64,000 bases of DNA from Trichomonas vaginalis G3 (Eukaryota > Parabasalia > Trichomonadida > Trichomonadidae): the NCBI RefSeq assembly GCF_026262505.1, contig NW_026529215.1, forward strand, positions 1 to 64,000, given 5' to 3'. A program made the position numbers and the translations under genes. The notes below the pieces were generated by a model. The model saw only the letters and a program-made list of their open reading frames with translations. It searched no databases and was not told the DNA's origin. Every line of letters begins with the position of its first letter. Position 1 is the first letter of the stretch. Positions 18,294 to 29,627 of this stretch are shown piece by piece.

Positions 18294-19868
18294 CTAAGTA
18301 TAGAATGAACACATTGAACAAAATTTCGAAGGGAGTAAAGCTTTATTTATAAAAAAACAAACAAACAAACTCAATGGAACATGTGTCTGAGTGACAGAAG
18401 ATGTTGTTGTATCAGAGTTTTCTGATTTTCTCTTGCAGCAATAAGTAAATGTACAAATAAACACAACAATAAACACAGTTCCCAATACAACAATAAACAC
18501 TGTGAATCCAATAATAATTGCAATGATTTTTGAAATAGAAATTCCATCAAAATCAAAATTATCATCATTATCTCCAATTAAAGCATTCGTATTGACAATA
18601 GAATCTTCTGATATACTGTATGACATGTAGTTCTGTCTGCCATTCCTAATAACTATCTCTTTGTTGCTTTCTTTGTCTTTGACTTTAAATTTGATTTTGT
18701 CATCATATGCTTTGGTAGAAATGACAAGTTGGAGAGGTATTGTTGCATCATCCTTCCTATATTGATACGGAGTACCATCGGATTTGTAGAATTTCGCAGA
18801 TTTATCTGTATCCGAAATCGAAATTTTTCCTTTCGAAATTCCCGCGTAAACACAACAATTTGTGAATGGTGAGAACTTCGATTTGTATGAAACTTGGCCA
18901 ATTATAGTAATAACTTCATCGCAACTTGAAATTGAGGAATTTTTGAATGCAACGTAATGTATTTCTTTGCATTTATCATCAGATGATGACCAGAGCTCGA
19001 TATATCCATTAGAAATGAAAGAAATAGCAACAATCTTTGTATATCCGAGAAAATCAATGGTATTGAGGCCTGAGAAAGCTCTTCCTTTGCATGATTGGTC
19101 AGAATCACTAAATGTTAGATAAGTTCCTGATGGAATTTCGATTATTTGGGGATCTTTTGTTAATTTTATTTCTCTTGGACCATATTCGAACTTAATCTGG
19201 CTGGAAATAACAGGTGATGAAGAGTAAAACACGTTTTTGTACTCAGGAACGTAATAATACTTAATTGAGTAATTTGATTTTTGTCCTTCGAATTTTGTAA
19301 TGCCAATCTCCGTGCCATCATCAACAGACTTGGAATTAGTAATAAATGACAGGATAACAGCGTTCTGATTTTTAATTATTAATTCCTTGTTAACATTTTG
19401 TTTGCTTCCACCATTTTCCATCGTCAATGATGAAGAAACATACAGTTTATCTGAAGGATTTGTTTCGTCTGATCTGAAAACTGTATAATCCTGTTCATTT
19501 TGGTTTACAAACGCTAAACAATATTGAGACTTTACGGATAAGTCGCTTGCCTTCAATGTAATCTTATTATTAGGTCCTGCATTAACTACTATATCAATGT
19601 AGTCACAATCTTTGAGTAATGTTAAATAAATATAATGAATTTCTTGATTTGAACCATTGAAAGTAAGCTCTGTTGGGTTTCTATATATAGAACTTATAGA
19701 TTTGTTCCCACTTTTGAATTCGTTTGGATTTGTTATGATAAGAAAATTTTCTCGATTCGACTTCGGATTAAATGTTAGAGTTAGTGAGCTTTCAATAAAG
19801 TCTGTGTATGATCCAGCATCTTGGACTTGTTTTGAATTTACTAGAGAAGCTAGAAACAATAAAATCAT
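18294..19868 (-). CDS. Single-pass surface protein, unknown family (524 aa)
   Basis: The protein starts MILLFLASLVNSKQVQD, a short cleavable signal peptide. An ectodomain of about 430 residues follows, beta-rich and threonine/serine-rich, with scattered cysteines (for example CKEIHYVAF, CCVYAGISKG). Near residue 447 a strong membrane segment (IIAIIIGFTVFIVVLGTVFI) leads into a CCKRK stop-transfer and a short tail. Topology is therefore an extracellular domain, one pass and a small cytoplasmic tail, typical of the large surface repertoires of trichomonads. Oddly, the last 30 residues turn hydrophobic again (PLSLFVCFFINKALLP), read from an A/C-rich repeat, which may be a frameshifted end. No function is recognised. 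Confidence 0.75.
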   Translation of the reverse strand: MILLFLASLVNSKQVQDAGSYTDFIESSLTLTFNPKSNRENFLIITNPNEFKSGNKSISSIYRNPTELTFNGSNQEIHYIYLTLLKDCDYIDIVVNAGPNNKITLKASDLSVKSQYCLAFVNQNEQDYTVFRSDETNPSDKLYVSSSLTMENGGSKQNVNKELIIKNQNAVILSFITNSKSVDDGTEIGITKFEGQKSNYSIKYYYVPEYKNVFYSSSPVISSQIKFEYGPREIKLTKDPQIIEIPSGTYLTFSDSDQSCKGRAFSGLNTIDFLGYTKIVAISFISNGYIELWSSSDDKCKEIHYVAFKNSSISSCDEVITIIGQVSYKSKFSPFTNCCVYAGISKGKISISDTDKSAKFYKSDGTPYQYRKDDATIPLQLVISTKAYDDKIKFKVKDKESNKEIVIRNGRQNYMSYSISEDSIVNTNALIGDNDDNFDFDGISISKIIAIIIGFTVFIVVLGTVFIVVFICTFTYCCKRKSENSDTTTSSVTQTHVPLSLFVCFFINKALLPSKFCSMCSFYT

Positions 19869-20062
19869 TACAATAAAATATTATGTATTCAAATGCTCTC
19901 AAATTCTAAGGTTTTTATGAACTAAAATTTTTGCACATAGACTGATAAACAGTTTATTTATATATTTTCCATTATAAAATTTTTGAAAATTGACAATACG
20001 ATCATTGTGATATTTTTTTGAATAAATTTCCGATCATATTTTTTTAAACTTATTTGAAACTC

Positions 20063-20467
20063 TTAGATCCATTTAACAATTTCTTGAGTTTCGTCCGCAT
20101 AATTATCGACTTCATTTGAATTACTTGTAATAATGGATTGCGAATTTGCTCCATTAGCGTTTGAAGACTGAGGAGATGATTGCTTCAGCTGCTTATCCGG
20201 ATCATCTTGCAAATTGAATTGATTCGTAATTTGTTTGTATTCTCGGCATAATCTTTCGTATTTTTCTTGGACATCTTGTGGAGTGTTAGCTATCTGTGGA
20301 GCAATTTGGTCTTGGAGACTGTCAATATAATTGAAATGTGCTTGAATTGTCTTTCTTTTGGATGGATTGTTGAAATTCGGGAGCTCTCCGTTAAGGATTT
20401 TTAAGCGATTCTCAAAATTATTGACAAGCTGTTGTACGCTTTGACCTGCACCTCCTTTTGACAACAT
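20063..20467 (-). CDS. Small hydrophilic helical protein, unknown (134 aa)
   Basis: The first ATG in frame gives MLSKGGAGQSVQQLVNNFEN; upstream in-frame codons lack an ATG. Residues 10-85 look like a helical bundle with proline-marked turns (LNGELPNFNNPSKRKTIQAH, then YERLCREYKQITNQF). The last 45 residues are low-complexity, rich in Ser, Gln and Asn. There is no signal peptide or membrane segment, so it is probably cytosolic or nuclear. The shape suggests a small subunit or adaptor, but I cannot place it in a family. Its neighbours are membrane proteins and give no functional hint. Confidence 0.6.
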   Translation of the reverse strand: MLSKGGAGQSVQQLVNNFENRLKILNGELPNFNNPSKRKTIQAHFNYIDSLQDQIAPQIANTPQDVQEKYERLCREYKQITNQFNLQDDPDKQLKQSSPQSSNANGANSQSIITSNSNEVDNYADETQEIVKWI

Positions 20468-20823
20468 ATAAAAAATTCCAACACATTCTGACACTTCACC
20501 TATAAATTCATCGATTGAGCTGTTTTCTCAATATTCGTAATGCTAATATCATAAGCTTATTTTTTTTAAATTACAAATCAATTGCATTCACTCTCAATTT
20601 TGAGAGAGTATTCAATTAGAGGAAATTTCATGAGTCTCAATCTTGCTGTTCGAATCATTTAATAGGATACTGCCTATACCAATATGTAACCACATAGACT
20701 TGTATGCATCGGAAATATGCTTTACTAATTCTATTCTTGGTTTCCATCAGGAGAAATAGTGGATGAATTCCCATCTCTCATAGTGCAAAATAAAGAAAAT
20801 TAAAGATGAAACAAATAATATCT

Positions 20824-21672
20824 TTATGAAATATTAATGATAAATAACATAAAAACATTAAATTTAGCAAATGAATAGCATAAATTGGTGATTTTATTTT
20901 GATAGGCGCATAATTCATATTTCAGACGTAAATGCGTTTGAATATATGTTGATATACTCTCGTATATTTGAACATTTCCACAGGTGGTATTACTTCCAAT
21001 AAAACAACAATTATATGATGTCAAAATTCCGTCATTTTCTGTAGAGAAAAGATAGCAACCTTCAGTGTTATCTTCGAAAAAAGAATTATTCCCAATTGCT
21101 GATCCATAATCAGATCTTATTAAAGAAAAAGAGGCATCATTAAATTTGAAAACAAAATTTAAAACTTCACTCAAGCCAAGATAAAAATTTACCATAATCA
21201 TACCGCTATTATTTAAACACTGCACGTATTTGCCAGACAAATGCCCATTACTATTGAATGGTTCCATAGCAAATGAGCCATAATATGATCCATGATTAAA
21301 AGTTGAATTTAAATCTCGATGATTCTGATTTCCTTTATACATACATGATATACGGCTATCTGAATAGTTCCCACATTTAGTAATTGAAACTGGTTCATAT
21401 ATATGTTTAACACTAACTAAATTAGATGTATCCGTATAGGCAAATGATCCAGATAATTTTGTTAGGCACATGTATCCACATACATTGTTGACTTTGACTT
21501 GAGGACCTATAATGTAAATTGCACCGCCATTTTCTGTTGATGAACAACAAATGAAAATTGAATATCGTAAATGATATAAGGAGAAATTATTTTCTACATA
21601 ATAGTAAATTGCACCACCATTTATTCCATGTAAATCGACAAATTCTGAATTTGCCACACCATATTTAGGCAT
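20824..21672 (-). CDS. Beta-helix-like repetitive protein, possibly truncated (282 aa)
   Basis: The sequence has the look of a right-handed beta-helix family common in trichomonads, with recurring GGAIYY / NGGAIYIIG and NNSFFEDN-type turns and many short hydrophobic strands containing cysteine. The frame begins at an ATG directly preceded by an in-frame stop and has no signal peptide; it ends with a hydrophobic stretch (FNVFMLFIINIS). Relatives are usually longer and have a C-terminal membrane segment and cytoplasmic tail, so this may be a fragment of a larger surface protein. I cannot tell whether it is expressed. It is divergent from the 1009-residue gene at 21,896. Confidence 0.6.
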   Translation of the reverse strand: MPKYGVANSEFVDLHGINGGAIYYYVENNFSLYHLRYSIFICCSSTENGGAIYIIGPQVKVNNVCGYMCLTKLSGSFAYTDTSNLVSVKHIYEPVSITKCGNYSDSRISCMYKGNQNHRDLNSTFNHGSYYGSFAMEPFNSNGHLSGKYVQCLNNSGMIMVNFYLGLSEVLNFVFKFNDASFSLIRSDYGSAIGNNSFFEDNTEGCYLFSTENDGILTSYNCCFIGSNTTCGNVQIYESISTYIQTHLRLKYELCAYQNKITNLCYSFAKFNVFMLFIINIS

Positions 21673-21889
21673 CTATTGGGAAAAATTGATATTTTCATAG
21701 CTAAGCAAAATGACGTAAATCAATAATGACAGATAAATCAAATTTCATATGAGTGCAAAGAAGAGCTTCAATTCTCTTATCATTTGAATGTTAATGAGTG
21801 AGATTTAAAAAAATAGCACTTTTTAAGGTTTAGATTAAACAAATGATATTAAAAGAGAGTGTTTTTTATGTTTTTATTTCTCAGAAATT

Positions 21890-21898
21890 TCATAAATG
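21890..21898 (+). promoter_or_regulatory. Inr-like element at start codon
   Basis: TTTCATAAATG fits the trichomonad initiator pattern TCA(+1)YW. The A of the motif would lie four bases before the ATG, which agrees with the very short 5' leaders known for trichomonad mRNAs. The assignment is by pattern only. Confidence 0.45.
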
Positions 21899-24800
21899 TT
21901 TTTCGCATTCAGCATTATCTGTTCAAGGCTCTGCCTTCGAACGAACGAAACTCTTCGAGAGTGTTCAAAAGATACTATTCAACTAAATTCATCCAGTGAA
22001 ATCAATAATTATACCAAAGAAAGTATTTATCTTGAAGTTATTAGTTCAGAAAAGTATGCCGCAACATTTGAAGAAATCAGCCCTGAAATTCAGAGCCTAG
22101 AAGTCGTTGGCTATGATTCTTTTGTCTCTTTTGATATCACAAACCATCATATTTTTAAATCATTTAGTATTTCTAACTGTACGTTCACTTTTACGACAAA
22201 AAACTATCAGAAACCAGTAGAATTTTATTCTTATAAAGCGGAAGACTGCCATTACGAATTAAAACACATTTCTATCAATACAAACATTTTTGTTGGTGAT
22301 TTAGAAGCATATGCCGCATTCCTTTCTGTACAAGTAACTCAAATCCTATACATCAGCTGCTTACATCCGAAATTTGCCGTAATTAATCTGAATAATTCAA
22401 ATTGCGAAGCATTTTTCTACGCATTTAACCAAGATTCAGAACTATTCAGTCGTGATGATTCCATACTACTTAGATTTGGCCAAGAAAACGTAATCATGAC
22501 CAATGTAAAGCCAAAAATAACTTTTCTTCACGATACTCAAAATTACACGATTTCTTATACACAACAGTCCAATAAAAATTCAGATAATATAATTCTGAGC
22601 TTGAGCGACCACTCAAAATTGGTTGTTAACGAACCAACAGGAGATTTCACGAATTTCCCAACAATACAAACACCAGGAGAGTCAACAATTGAATTTAAGA
22701 CTACAAAGAAGTCAATAAACCTCCAAGTTTTCAACTCTTGCGAAATAAAAGGAGAATTTGCAAATATTAACAAATTAAGTCTCGAAACTAATGGAGTATT
22801 GACTTTTACATACGGATCTGTTGAAAGCGGAATCCCACGATGCTTTGTTGATGAAATTTCCTTCATTTCAGATGGAAAAATCAGGTCTGACGATGATTTG
22901 ATTCTAAATGTCAATAAAATCACTTTAGATAACATTAACACTAATGAACAGATCATATCTAGTTCAATAACTGTCTCAGGATATCCAGATTTCGTTGTAG
23001 AAAAATCTTCAGTTCATATTGGAAAAATTGACATTTCCAGTGCCCAAAAATTCATCTTCAATGTTGATTTCATCAATGAAACAACAGTTGTGTTCGATGA
23101 AATCACGAGTTTCACGAATTCTTTCGTAATTTACTTAAATTACGATTTGAAAGAACGAAACCCAGAAGATATGGTTAAGGGAAAGACATTTAACTTAATT
23201 ACAATGCCTTGTCACTTTAATCAGAAGCAAAATTTCATTTTATTATCTAATGTCTCTGGATACAGCCAAGACTTCTCCCTTTTGAAGCCTGTCGTAAATA
23301 ACAACGATTTTGGCACTTTTGGAGTGGTTTTGACTGAATTTCCGGAAAATTCTGATTTATCTTTTTGTTTTGGCAGTTGTAGCCAAGGAACTCAGATCCA
23401 AAGCATCGAAGAATTAAAGCCACTTATCGAGAATGCCTCAAGGGTTACAATTTTCTTTGAAAACGACCAAGAAATTAAATTTGATATCCTTACAAAGCCA
23501 ATTGAGCTCAGAATCTTATCAGAAAACACACAGAAACCAAATATAAAGTTCCCTCTTACAGAAAATTTGAATTCCTTCGTTTCCAAGATTACATTTTCCG
23601 GTGTAAACATTGAATTCATTCCAACAGACAGTGCAGGAGCACTCCATGTCCCTTATATTAAATTTGAGGATGAGTCTTTGTTCAATCACAGTGCGATTTC
23701 TTTTTGTGATGATATTATCATCGAAATCCCTGCGAAATACTACAAGTCGTACAAGGAACTCGTATTGGTACATTTAGTACTTGAAGAATCAGCAACAATC
23801 ACACTTTCAAAATCGAATTTGAAAATTTCGAATTTTAATTTTGAGATTTCCTATGAACAGGATGTTGCTTTTGTTTGCAAACATGGTATTACTGTCACTG
23901 TTGCTCTCAATAGCGTCCAAGATTTCTCAGTTCCCCTTAAATTATATGGAGAAGATTTTATTCTCAATTTTGAAGGCGAAGGAAGCCAAAACATTGGTCA
24001 ATCCATTGCCCATTGCTATGCAAAGAATGTAATTACTGTCCAAACAGGCAATATTCCTGTTTCTTTCCTTTCAGATTTGACAAATTTGGTTTTGTCAGGA
24101 AATAAACAGACAACAATCACTCCACAACACTTGGAAGGAGTCAATATGGTCATTGGCACTAAAAGCAACCCAGAAATCGAACTAGTTTCCCTGAATTTGG
24201 ACTCATCAAGTTCAATTACAGGTCCAGGAAACTATTCATGTGAAATTTCGGACTTAGTCACACACTCTGATACAGACGCAACAATAATGAACATGAATTT
24301 CCCAGAAATTCAGCTGATTTTGGATGGAAAATTGACATTTATTAATTCTTACCTAAGAAATACCAATATTTCCATAGCAAAGAGCATAAATTCATCCGAA
24401 ATCGGCTTGGATATCTCTAAAAATTCGGTTTTTCCAAAAAGAATCGATTTCGATTTGACAATTTCAGCTGAATACCTCAAAGAACATGGCCAAGAATTTA
24501 CTGCAATAGTTCCTTTGGTCGCAGGTGGCTTTGCGAAGTCTGTTTTCGTACATCTCAAAATTCCTGAAGAATCTAGCTTGTATTTCTCTTCGAAAGTGTA
24601 TGAAAACAATAATAACATATACGCAAATATCACTGCTTCCAAGGAAAAGCCAATAACTGTTCCTCCAACGACAGAAATCAGCTCATCAACAGTTTTCGTT
24701 CCAACTGAGAAGTTTACAGCCACACCAAGTTCAACACTTAAATATGGAAGAATAGCTATTGGAGTTCTTGGACTTTTCGTTTGTGTTGCTTTGATTATTT

Positions 24801-24925
24801 TGATTTTGATCTTTTGCTTCAAGAAATTCTCAAGAAAGTTCAGCCAAAAGGTTGATAACTCAATGCTTGTTGATGAAGGCATGAATGATGCCCTTGCTGG
24901 AGATTATGAAGGAGAAATTCTTTAA
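21896..24925 (+). CDS. Large single-pass surface protein, unknown family (1009 aa)
   Basis: A hydrophobic N-terminus (MFFAFSIICSRLC) serves as a likely signal peptide. About 930 residues of beta-rich ectodomain follow, with repeated strand-turn patterns and many potential Asn-glycosylation sites, suggestive of a beta-solenoid or stacked-strand structure. A threonine/proline-rich stalk (KPITVPPTTEISSSTVFVPT) precedes one membrane segment near residue 950 (IAIGVLGLFVCVALIILILI) and a basic then acidic cytoplasmic tail ending LAGDYEGEIL. This is the layout of trichomonad surface proteins. I do not recognise a named family or a ligand. The start is supported by an Inr-like element immediately upstream. 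Confidence 0.8.
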   Translation: MFFAFSIICSRLCLRTNETLRECSKDTIQLNSSSEINNYTKESIYLEVISSEKYAATFEEISPEIQSLEVVGYDSFVSFDITNHHIFKSFSISNCTFTFTTKNYQKPVEFYSYKAEDCHYELKHISINTNIFVGDLEAYAAFLSVQVTQILYISCLHPKFAVINLNNSNCEAFFYAFNQDSELFSRDDSILLRFGQENVIMTNVKPKITFLHDTQNYTISYTQQSNKNSDNIILSLSDHSKLVVNEPTGDFTNFPTIQTPGESTIEFKTTKKSINLQVFNSCEIKGEFANINKLSLETNGVLTFTYGSVESGIPRCFVDEISFISDGKIRSDDDLILNVNKITLDNINTNEQIISSSITVSGYPDFVVEKSSVHIGKIDISSAQKFIFNVDFINETTVVFDEITSFTNSFVIYLNYDLKERNPEDMVKGKTFNLITMPCHFNQKQNFILLSNVSGYSQDFSLLKPVVNNNDFGTFGVVLTEFPENSDLSFCFGSCSQGTQIQSIEELKPLIENASRVTIFFENDQEIKFDILTKPIELRILSENTQKPNIKFPLTENLNSFVSKITFSGVNIEFIPTDSAGALHVPYIKFEDESLFNHSAISFCDDIIIEIPAKYYKSYKELVLVHLVLEESATITLSKSNLKISNFNFEISYEQDVAFVCKHGITVTVALNSVQDFSVPLKLYGEDFILNFEGEGSQNIGQSIAHCYAKNVITVQTGNIPVSFLSDLTNLVLSGNKQTTITPQHLEGVNMVIGTKSNPEIELVSLNLDSSSSITGPGNYSCEISDLVTHSDTDATIMNMNFPEIQLILDGKLTFINSYLRNTNISIAKSINSSEIGLDISKNSVFPKRIDFDLTISAEYLKEHGQEFTAIVPLVAGGFAKSVFVHLKIPEESSLYFSSKVYENNNNIYANITASKEKPITVPPTTEISSSTVFVPTEKFTATPSSTLKYGRIAIGVLGLFVCVALIILILIFCFKKFSRKFSQKVDNSMLVDEGMNDALAGDYEGEIL

Positions 24926-26245
24926 AAAACATTATAATGTTCTTTTTTTTACTAAATATATCTTTAAATTGATAGTAAACCATTAGTTGCTGATCATAAT
25001 TGATACTTATGAAATATTGCAAAATATTTTCCCTGTTTACTCTAAAATTACACATATGATAGATTACATGCGTATACATGATGCTTGGACATTGCTTCTT
25101 TCAACTTTGGAACATTTCATCCTGATGAATATAATTTTTCTTTAATACAATCTTTTTTGCCTTGTAGAACATTATGCGTGCCATCATATGAGACTTATTG
25201 CATACTACCATCAGATTTGGTTACAATACTTTGATAAACTTGATTTATTAAATATTCCGTTTCGATAAATCAAAGTATTGCCCGTCACTTTTTTTCGGTA
25301 CAAGGCTAATATCACGGTATAACCCCCTGAAAAGACTTTAAACAGAATTTTTGAGATTGGTTTTTCGGTTTTATGTTCGTAACTCCAAAAAATGATCCAT
25401 AATGGTATTGTGATAAATTTTGGATCATTGATTTCCTATTGAAAAATTGGTTCGTCAGATTTTTGTAATAATTGAATTGGATCATGATCGAAAAAGAATA
25501 CATTTAATACTAAATAGTAGAATCCGCATCAGATTGAAAGAAGTTTGGTCAGATGTATACATTGGAAAACTCAATCATTCTAACAAGCATCTAACCCTTA
25601 ATAAATGTTATTGTTTATTTTTTGAATACTATTGAGGCTTTGAAAAGCCAAATAAGATGACGCGAATTTGCATAACGGAAAATTTCAGCATTATTTTAAT
25701 TTAAAAAGGCTTGATGAAATCATATCAGTCTTCATTGTTCTAATTATATCAAATTTTTTTCAATATTAATATTTGTTTAGCTTCTTCTCAAAATGTAGCT
25801 TCGATCTGAATGTCATATGAATGAGTTATGATCATGACACATCTTTGATGGTTATCCATTCGATTGAGCAGCACCATTTCATGCAATAAGCATATTATTA
25901 CAAATATTGGATTCATATTTGCAAGTAATATTCTGCATTTTGCTATGCCATTGTTGGGCATGTGAGCTAAATAAAATATGCTTTATGCAATTAGAAACAA
26001 ATATATTTTTATTGTTTAATAATTATCAACAATTAGAAAGAGATATTGATAAAATCTAAGCAGACAAATCATTAAATTATTGATGTATATCCCCTGAGAG
26101 ATTCTTTTTGATTTGATTTATTTTTTATTTTATTTGCCGTTATAAATTCAAATTTTGAGACAATTAAAATATGATAATTGAATTCAATTTTTTATGTAAA
26201 TACGGAAAAATTAATAAATCTAGCAAAATTTTCAAAATTTTATAA
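24926..26245. other. Intergenic, no gene seen
   Basis: This is AT-rich spacer with only short chance frames. A weak inverted repeat with 12-bp arms CAATACTTTGAT / ATCAAAGTATTG lies at about 25,225-25,280. I see no RNA gene. Confidence 0.4.
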
Positions 26246-27055
26246 ATGGGTATCTTTTTTAGAATTGTCTTATGGACTTTCAGCATCTCACTTATACTCC
26301 TTATCATTTCTGCAACATTACTAGGAAAAGCAGCACAAATGGATGAGTATATTGGTTATCCTTATATTATTTCTTTACCTGTTTATCCAAAAGCAGATGA
26401 TCCATATGGAAAGTTATATCTAATGCCAGAAAAATCGATCTCACAACTATATAATCAACAATTCTCTACAATCGCAGATATTGAAATTTCCGATACACAA
26501 AACTATCTTTCCTTTTATCTTCTACACAATTTATATAGCTACGATTTCCACTTAGCAGTTTCCAGCCTTAAAGGCACAAACTTGTTTGAAAATTCTTACA
26601 AACAAAACATGGACATCACTAATCCAGAAATACCAAATGTAACTATGAAGCAATTATCGAAATATCAAATATTTAAATACGGAGATGATCTTGTTCAAAT
26701 TCTTTGTCCTTATCAAACTCAAATCACAGATAAAGCTTTTCTTTCAGACTTTTGTAATTCAACACCACAATATACATCAATAAATCCAAACCTTTCTTCG
26801 CCAGTTCTCTTCAATCAGGAGGATTATCCATATTGTAAGTCAGGATTCCGTTTGAACTTTACAAATTTCACTGGATTACCAGTTGATTATGTGAAGACAC
26901 CTCAAGTATACTTAGCTGGACTTTCAAAAACTTCAAAACAAAAAACTTTGATTATTTCAGGGCCTTTATTAGGTATCTCATTGTTTTTCTTAATTTTGAG
27001 TGGAGCATTTGTTCTGTATGAGATATATTATGATTTAGCATATGGAAATAACTAA
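26246..27055 (+). CDS. Two-pass membrane protein, unknown (269 aa)
   Basis: The N-terminus is a membrane segment (ILWTFSISLILLIISATLLG in essence, residues 8-27) that could be an anchor. An outside loop of about 200 residues follows, and then a second membrane segment near residues 234-256 (LIISGPLLGISLFFLILSGA) and a short end (YEIYYDLAYGNN). The loop has five or so cysteines (QILCPYQ, DFCNSTPQY, YPYCKSGF) that may form disulphides. Two membrane segments flanking one large loop recalls CD36/LIMP-2 or CDC50 (the P4-ATPase partner) layouts. The loop is shorter than in those, so neither is claimed. Confidence 0.7.
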   Translation: MGIFFRIVLWTFSISLILLIISATLLGKAAQMDEYIGYPYIISLPVYPKADDPYGKLYLMPEKSISQLYNQQFSTIADIEISDTQNYLSFYLLHNLYSYDFHLAVSSLKGTNLFENSYKQNMDITNPEIPNVTMKQLSKYQIFKYGDDLVQILCPYQTQITDKAFLSDFCNSTPQYTSINPNLSSPVLFNQEDYPYCKSGFRLNFTNFTGLPVDYVKTPQVYLAGLSKTSKQKTLIISGPLLGISLFFLILSGAFVLYEIYYDLAYGNN

Positions 27056-27518
27056 TATAATTTTTATTTATAGAGCCAAGTTCATTTCTATGTTTGAATA
27101 TTCATTACTTTTACTTGTTAGATAATATTAAACTATTATTTCTTATGGTTATCTCGAAATATTTTTTATTTTAGAATCATACATTTTTCTGACCAATAAT
27201 AGTTAATTAAAATCAAGTTTTAGGTTGAAAAACGCTTAACATTGAAAATAGTTCATTAATTTTATTAAATTCATATTCTTATTTGAAAACGTTTTCCAGA
27301 TGTATTCTTTCTTTAATTGAAATGAATGACAGAGTTACAATGATCTGAAAAACGCTTAACATGGAAAATAGTTTATTAATTTTATCAAATTGAGTTCAGA
27401 TTAAATTCATTTTCTTATAATTGAAACACAATTTCCATGTGATATATATGATAATGATGTGAAATATGCTTAACAAGGTAAATAGATTTATTCAGAATAG
27501 AAAAATATAAAAAACAAA
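27056..27518. repeat. Vestigial copies of the array's 3' flank
   Basis: The motif GAAAAACGCTTAACATTGAA at about 27,228, again near 27,349 (GAAAAACGCTTAACATGGAA), and the array form GAAATATGCTTAACAAGG near 27,460 mark three spaced copies of the sequence lying just past the stop codon of each array gene. Each is followed by AATAGTTTATTAATTTTAT or a relative. The same motif occurs after the paralogue's stop at about 38,958. No gene here. Confidence 0.6.
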
Positions 27519-29627
27519 TTAAGCTTCAAATATGTTAATTGTCATACTTTGTTCTTCGAAGTCATGTCTGAATATGTCCTCAGAATCATCAACAACAGTA
27601 GTCGTCCATAGAGGATTGTCGATTGTGACACCGGCTGTTTCACCTGTAGATGATATGACTGTTTCTTCAATCATTTCTTCTTCGACTGTACTTTCCTTTT
27701 CGTCGGATTTTCGACTGTAGAAGTATATCGATAAGACGATGATAGTGATGATGATAATTAATGCGAGAATTGCACCGATGATTGAATAAACAATCGTCTT
27801 TTTCTTCTTGATCTTTTCTTTGTTGATTGCATCTGCATCATCTTGCCCTAAATTACCTGATGATTTGATATTAGATGATGATGATGATTGTGATGAGGAT
27901 AAATCTTGTGATAATGATGACGATGAAGATTCATTGTAATCAGAGCTAGATACAGAACTTGAACTTTTTTCAGGTTCTGGGATAGGAATAGGAATATCTT
28001 GGATTTCTTCTGTTTCTTTGGCTGTAATGAATGGTGTTTCAAATGCTGTTTCGAATGCTGTTTGAAATGCTGTATTATATGGTGTTTCAAACATAGATAT
28101 GAATGGTGTTTTGTGATTAGTTTCGAAAGCTGTTGAAAATGGTGTTTCAAACATAGACATAAATGGTGTTTCGAATGCTGTTACTTCATTTGTAGAGAAA
28201 GGTGTTTCAAATGCTGTAACAAAAGGCGTTTCAAAATTTGTTAGATATGGTGTTTCAAATGCTGTGATAAACTGTGTTTCAAATGGTGTTTCGTGGTTTG
28301 TTACGAAAGGTGTTTCGAATTCTGTTAAATAAGGAGTATTGAACATTGTTGTAAATGGTGTTTCATATGGTGTTTCGTGGTTTGTTGTGAATGGTGTTTC
28401 GAATGCTGTATTGAAAGGTGTTTCGTGATTTGTTAAATATGGTGTTTCGAATGCTGTCTCGTGCATAGTAAGGAATGGTTTTCATACATTGTTTCGAATG
28501 GTGTCTCATGGAATGTCATCACAGGTGTCGTAATAGGTGTGATGACTGGAGTGTAAACAGGTTTGATGGAGGTTTACAATATCCTTGATAAAGAACCATT
28601 CCATCTGGACATGATGTGCATTGATCACTCGATTGACCTGAACATGTTTCACAACTACTATGACATTTTGCACACTGACTCCATTATGCATAAGATATGT
28701 TCCTTCATGGATTTCTGAATATGTATCGTTACAAGACAAGTAGCATTTTCCTTTGTACGATTATTATAATTATCTTTTGCATCACTATCCAAGCAATAAA
28801 AGCAATTATCCGGGCATTTGTATTGTGTGTGATTTGATAGCATCCACTTCCGTTTGTAGTAGCTTCTGTTCTACTTCCATTTAATAAATTGGGGTTTGCA
28901 TAAACCAACTATGTTCGCCTCTTGTATCGTTAAAATATGAGGAACCACCAAAACCTGCTGAGCAAAAAATAATATTGTTTTGAATAGGTACCACCAATTC
29001 CACCATATATTTCCCACCACCCGCGCCGGCGCCTGTTACTCTTGGATGATCTTGACCTCGGCCACCTTGTCTCCCTTCCTCATGTTTATCTGTTGATAAT
29101 CCTTCATGTTCTTCTGGAAAATACCAGTTTTCACAAGTATCAAGAATATCAAAACCTCCGTTAGTACCAATACCACCACCAAATCCACCTACATGATAAT
29201 CAGCAGCACCACCACCTCCGCCGGCTATCAGGAGAGATATTTCTTGATCTTTGATTCTTAATTCTGTAGACCCCCCGCCTCCGCCTGATACATCTGGCGT
29301 AGTGAGCGTTTCATCGTCGTAACCACTGGAGCCGCCATCTGGCCAGCCGCCGCGATTTATTCTTCCAGAGCAGTTTAATGGAGGCTTTTCTCCAATAACG
29401 AATTCAACTGTATATTCGCCTTTTATTTGGAGTAGAGCTTGAATATTGGATCCTCTTCCACCATTTGCGCTTTTTACCCCATCTGAACATGCATCACCTC
29501 CCTCCGCCCCTTGAATTTCTACTGAGTATAGGCCTGCTGAGAGCGTATATTCATGTATCTTTGCTGGGTCGCATGTCCATCCTACATCAATCGCCTGATA
29601 TGAAGAGAAAACAATGGCTAAGAGCAT
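27519..29627 (-). pseudogene. Array copy A: Gly-rich/ETPF surface protein, frame disrupted
   Basis: Same gene as the open copy C, but the coding frame is interrupted several times. The tail, membrane and ETPF parts (27,519-28,470) and the Gly-rich part (29,030-29,627) match copy C almost base for base. Between about 28,470 and 29,030 there are numerous one- and two-base gains and losses: for example GG-TTTTC in place of GGTGTTTC near 28,475, and a longer gap near 28,765. The clustering in one stretch looks more like poor sequence quality or a local assembly problem than ordinary decay. If real, this copy cannot make the full protein. It is the copy nearest the 26,246 gene. Confidence 0.8.

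Noticed and set aside
25225-25280. Inverted repeat with 12-base arms
   Set aside because: It is short and imperfect, and such repeats are expected by chance in AT-rich spacer.
27848-28150. His/Lys-rich frames within the ETPF region of each array copy
   Set aside because: They are frame-shifted readings of the ETPF and Ser-rich codons and recur only because the genes are duplicated.
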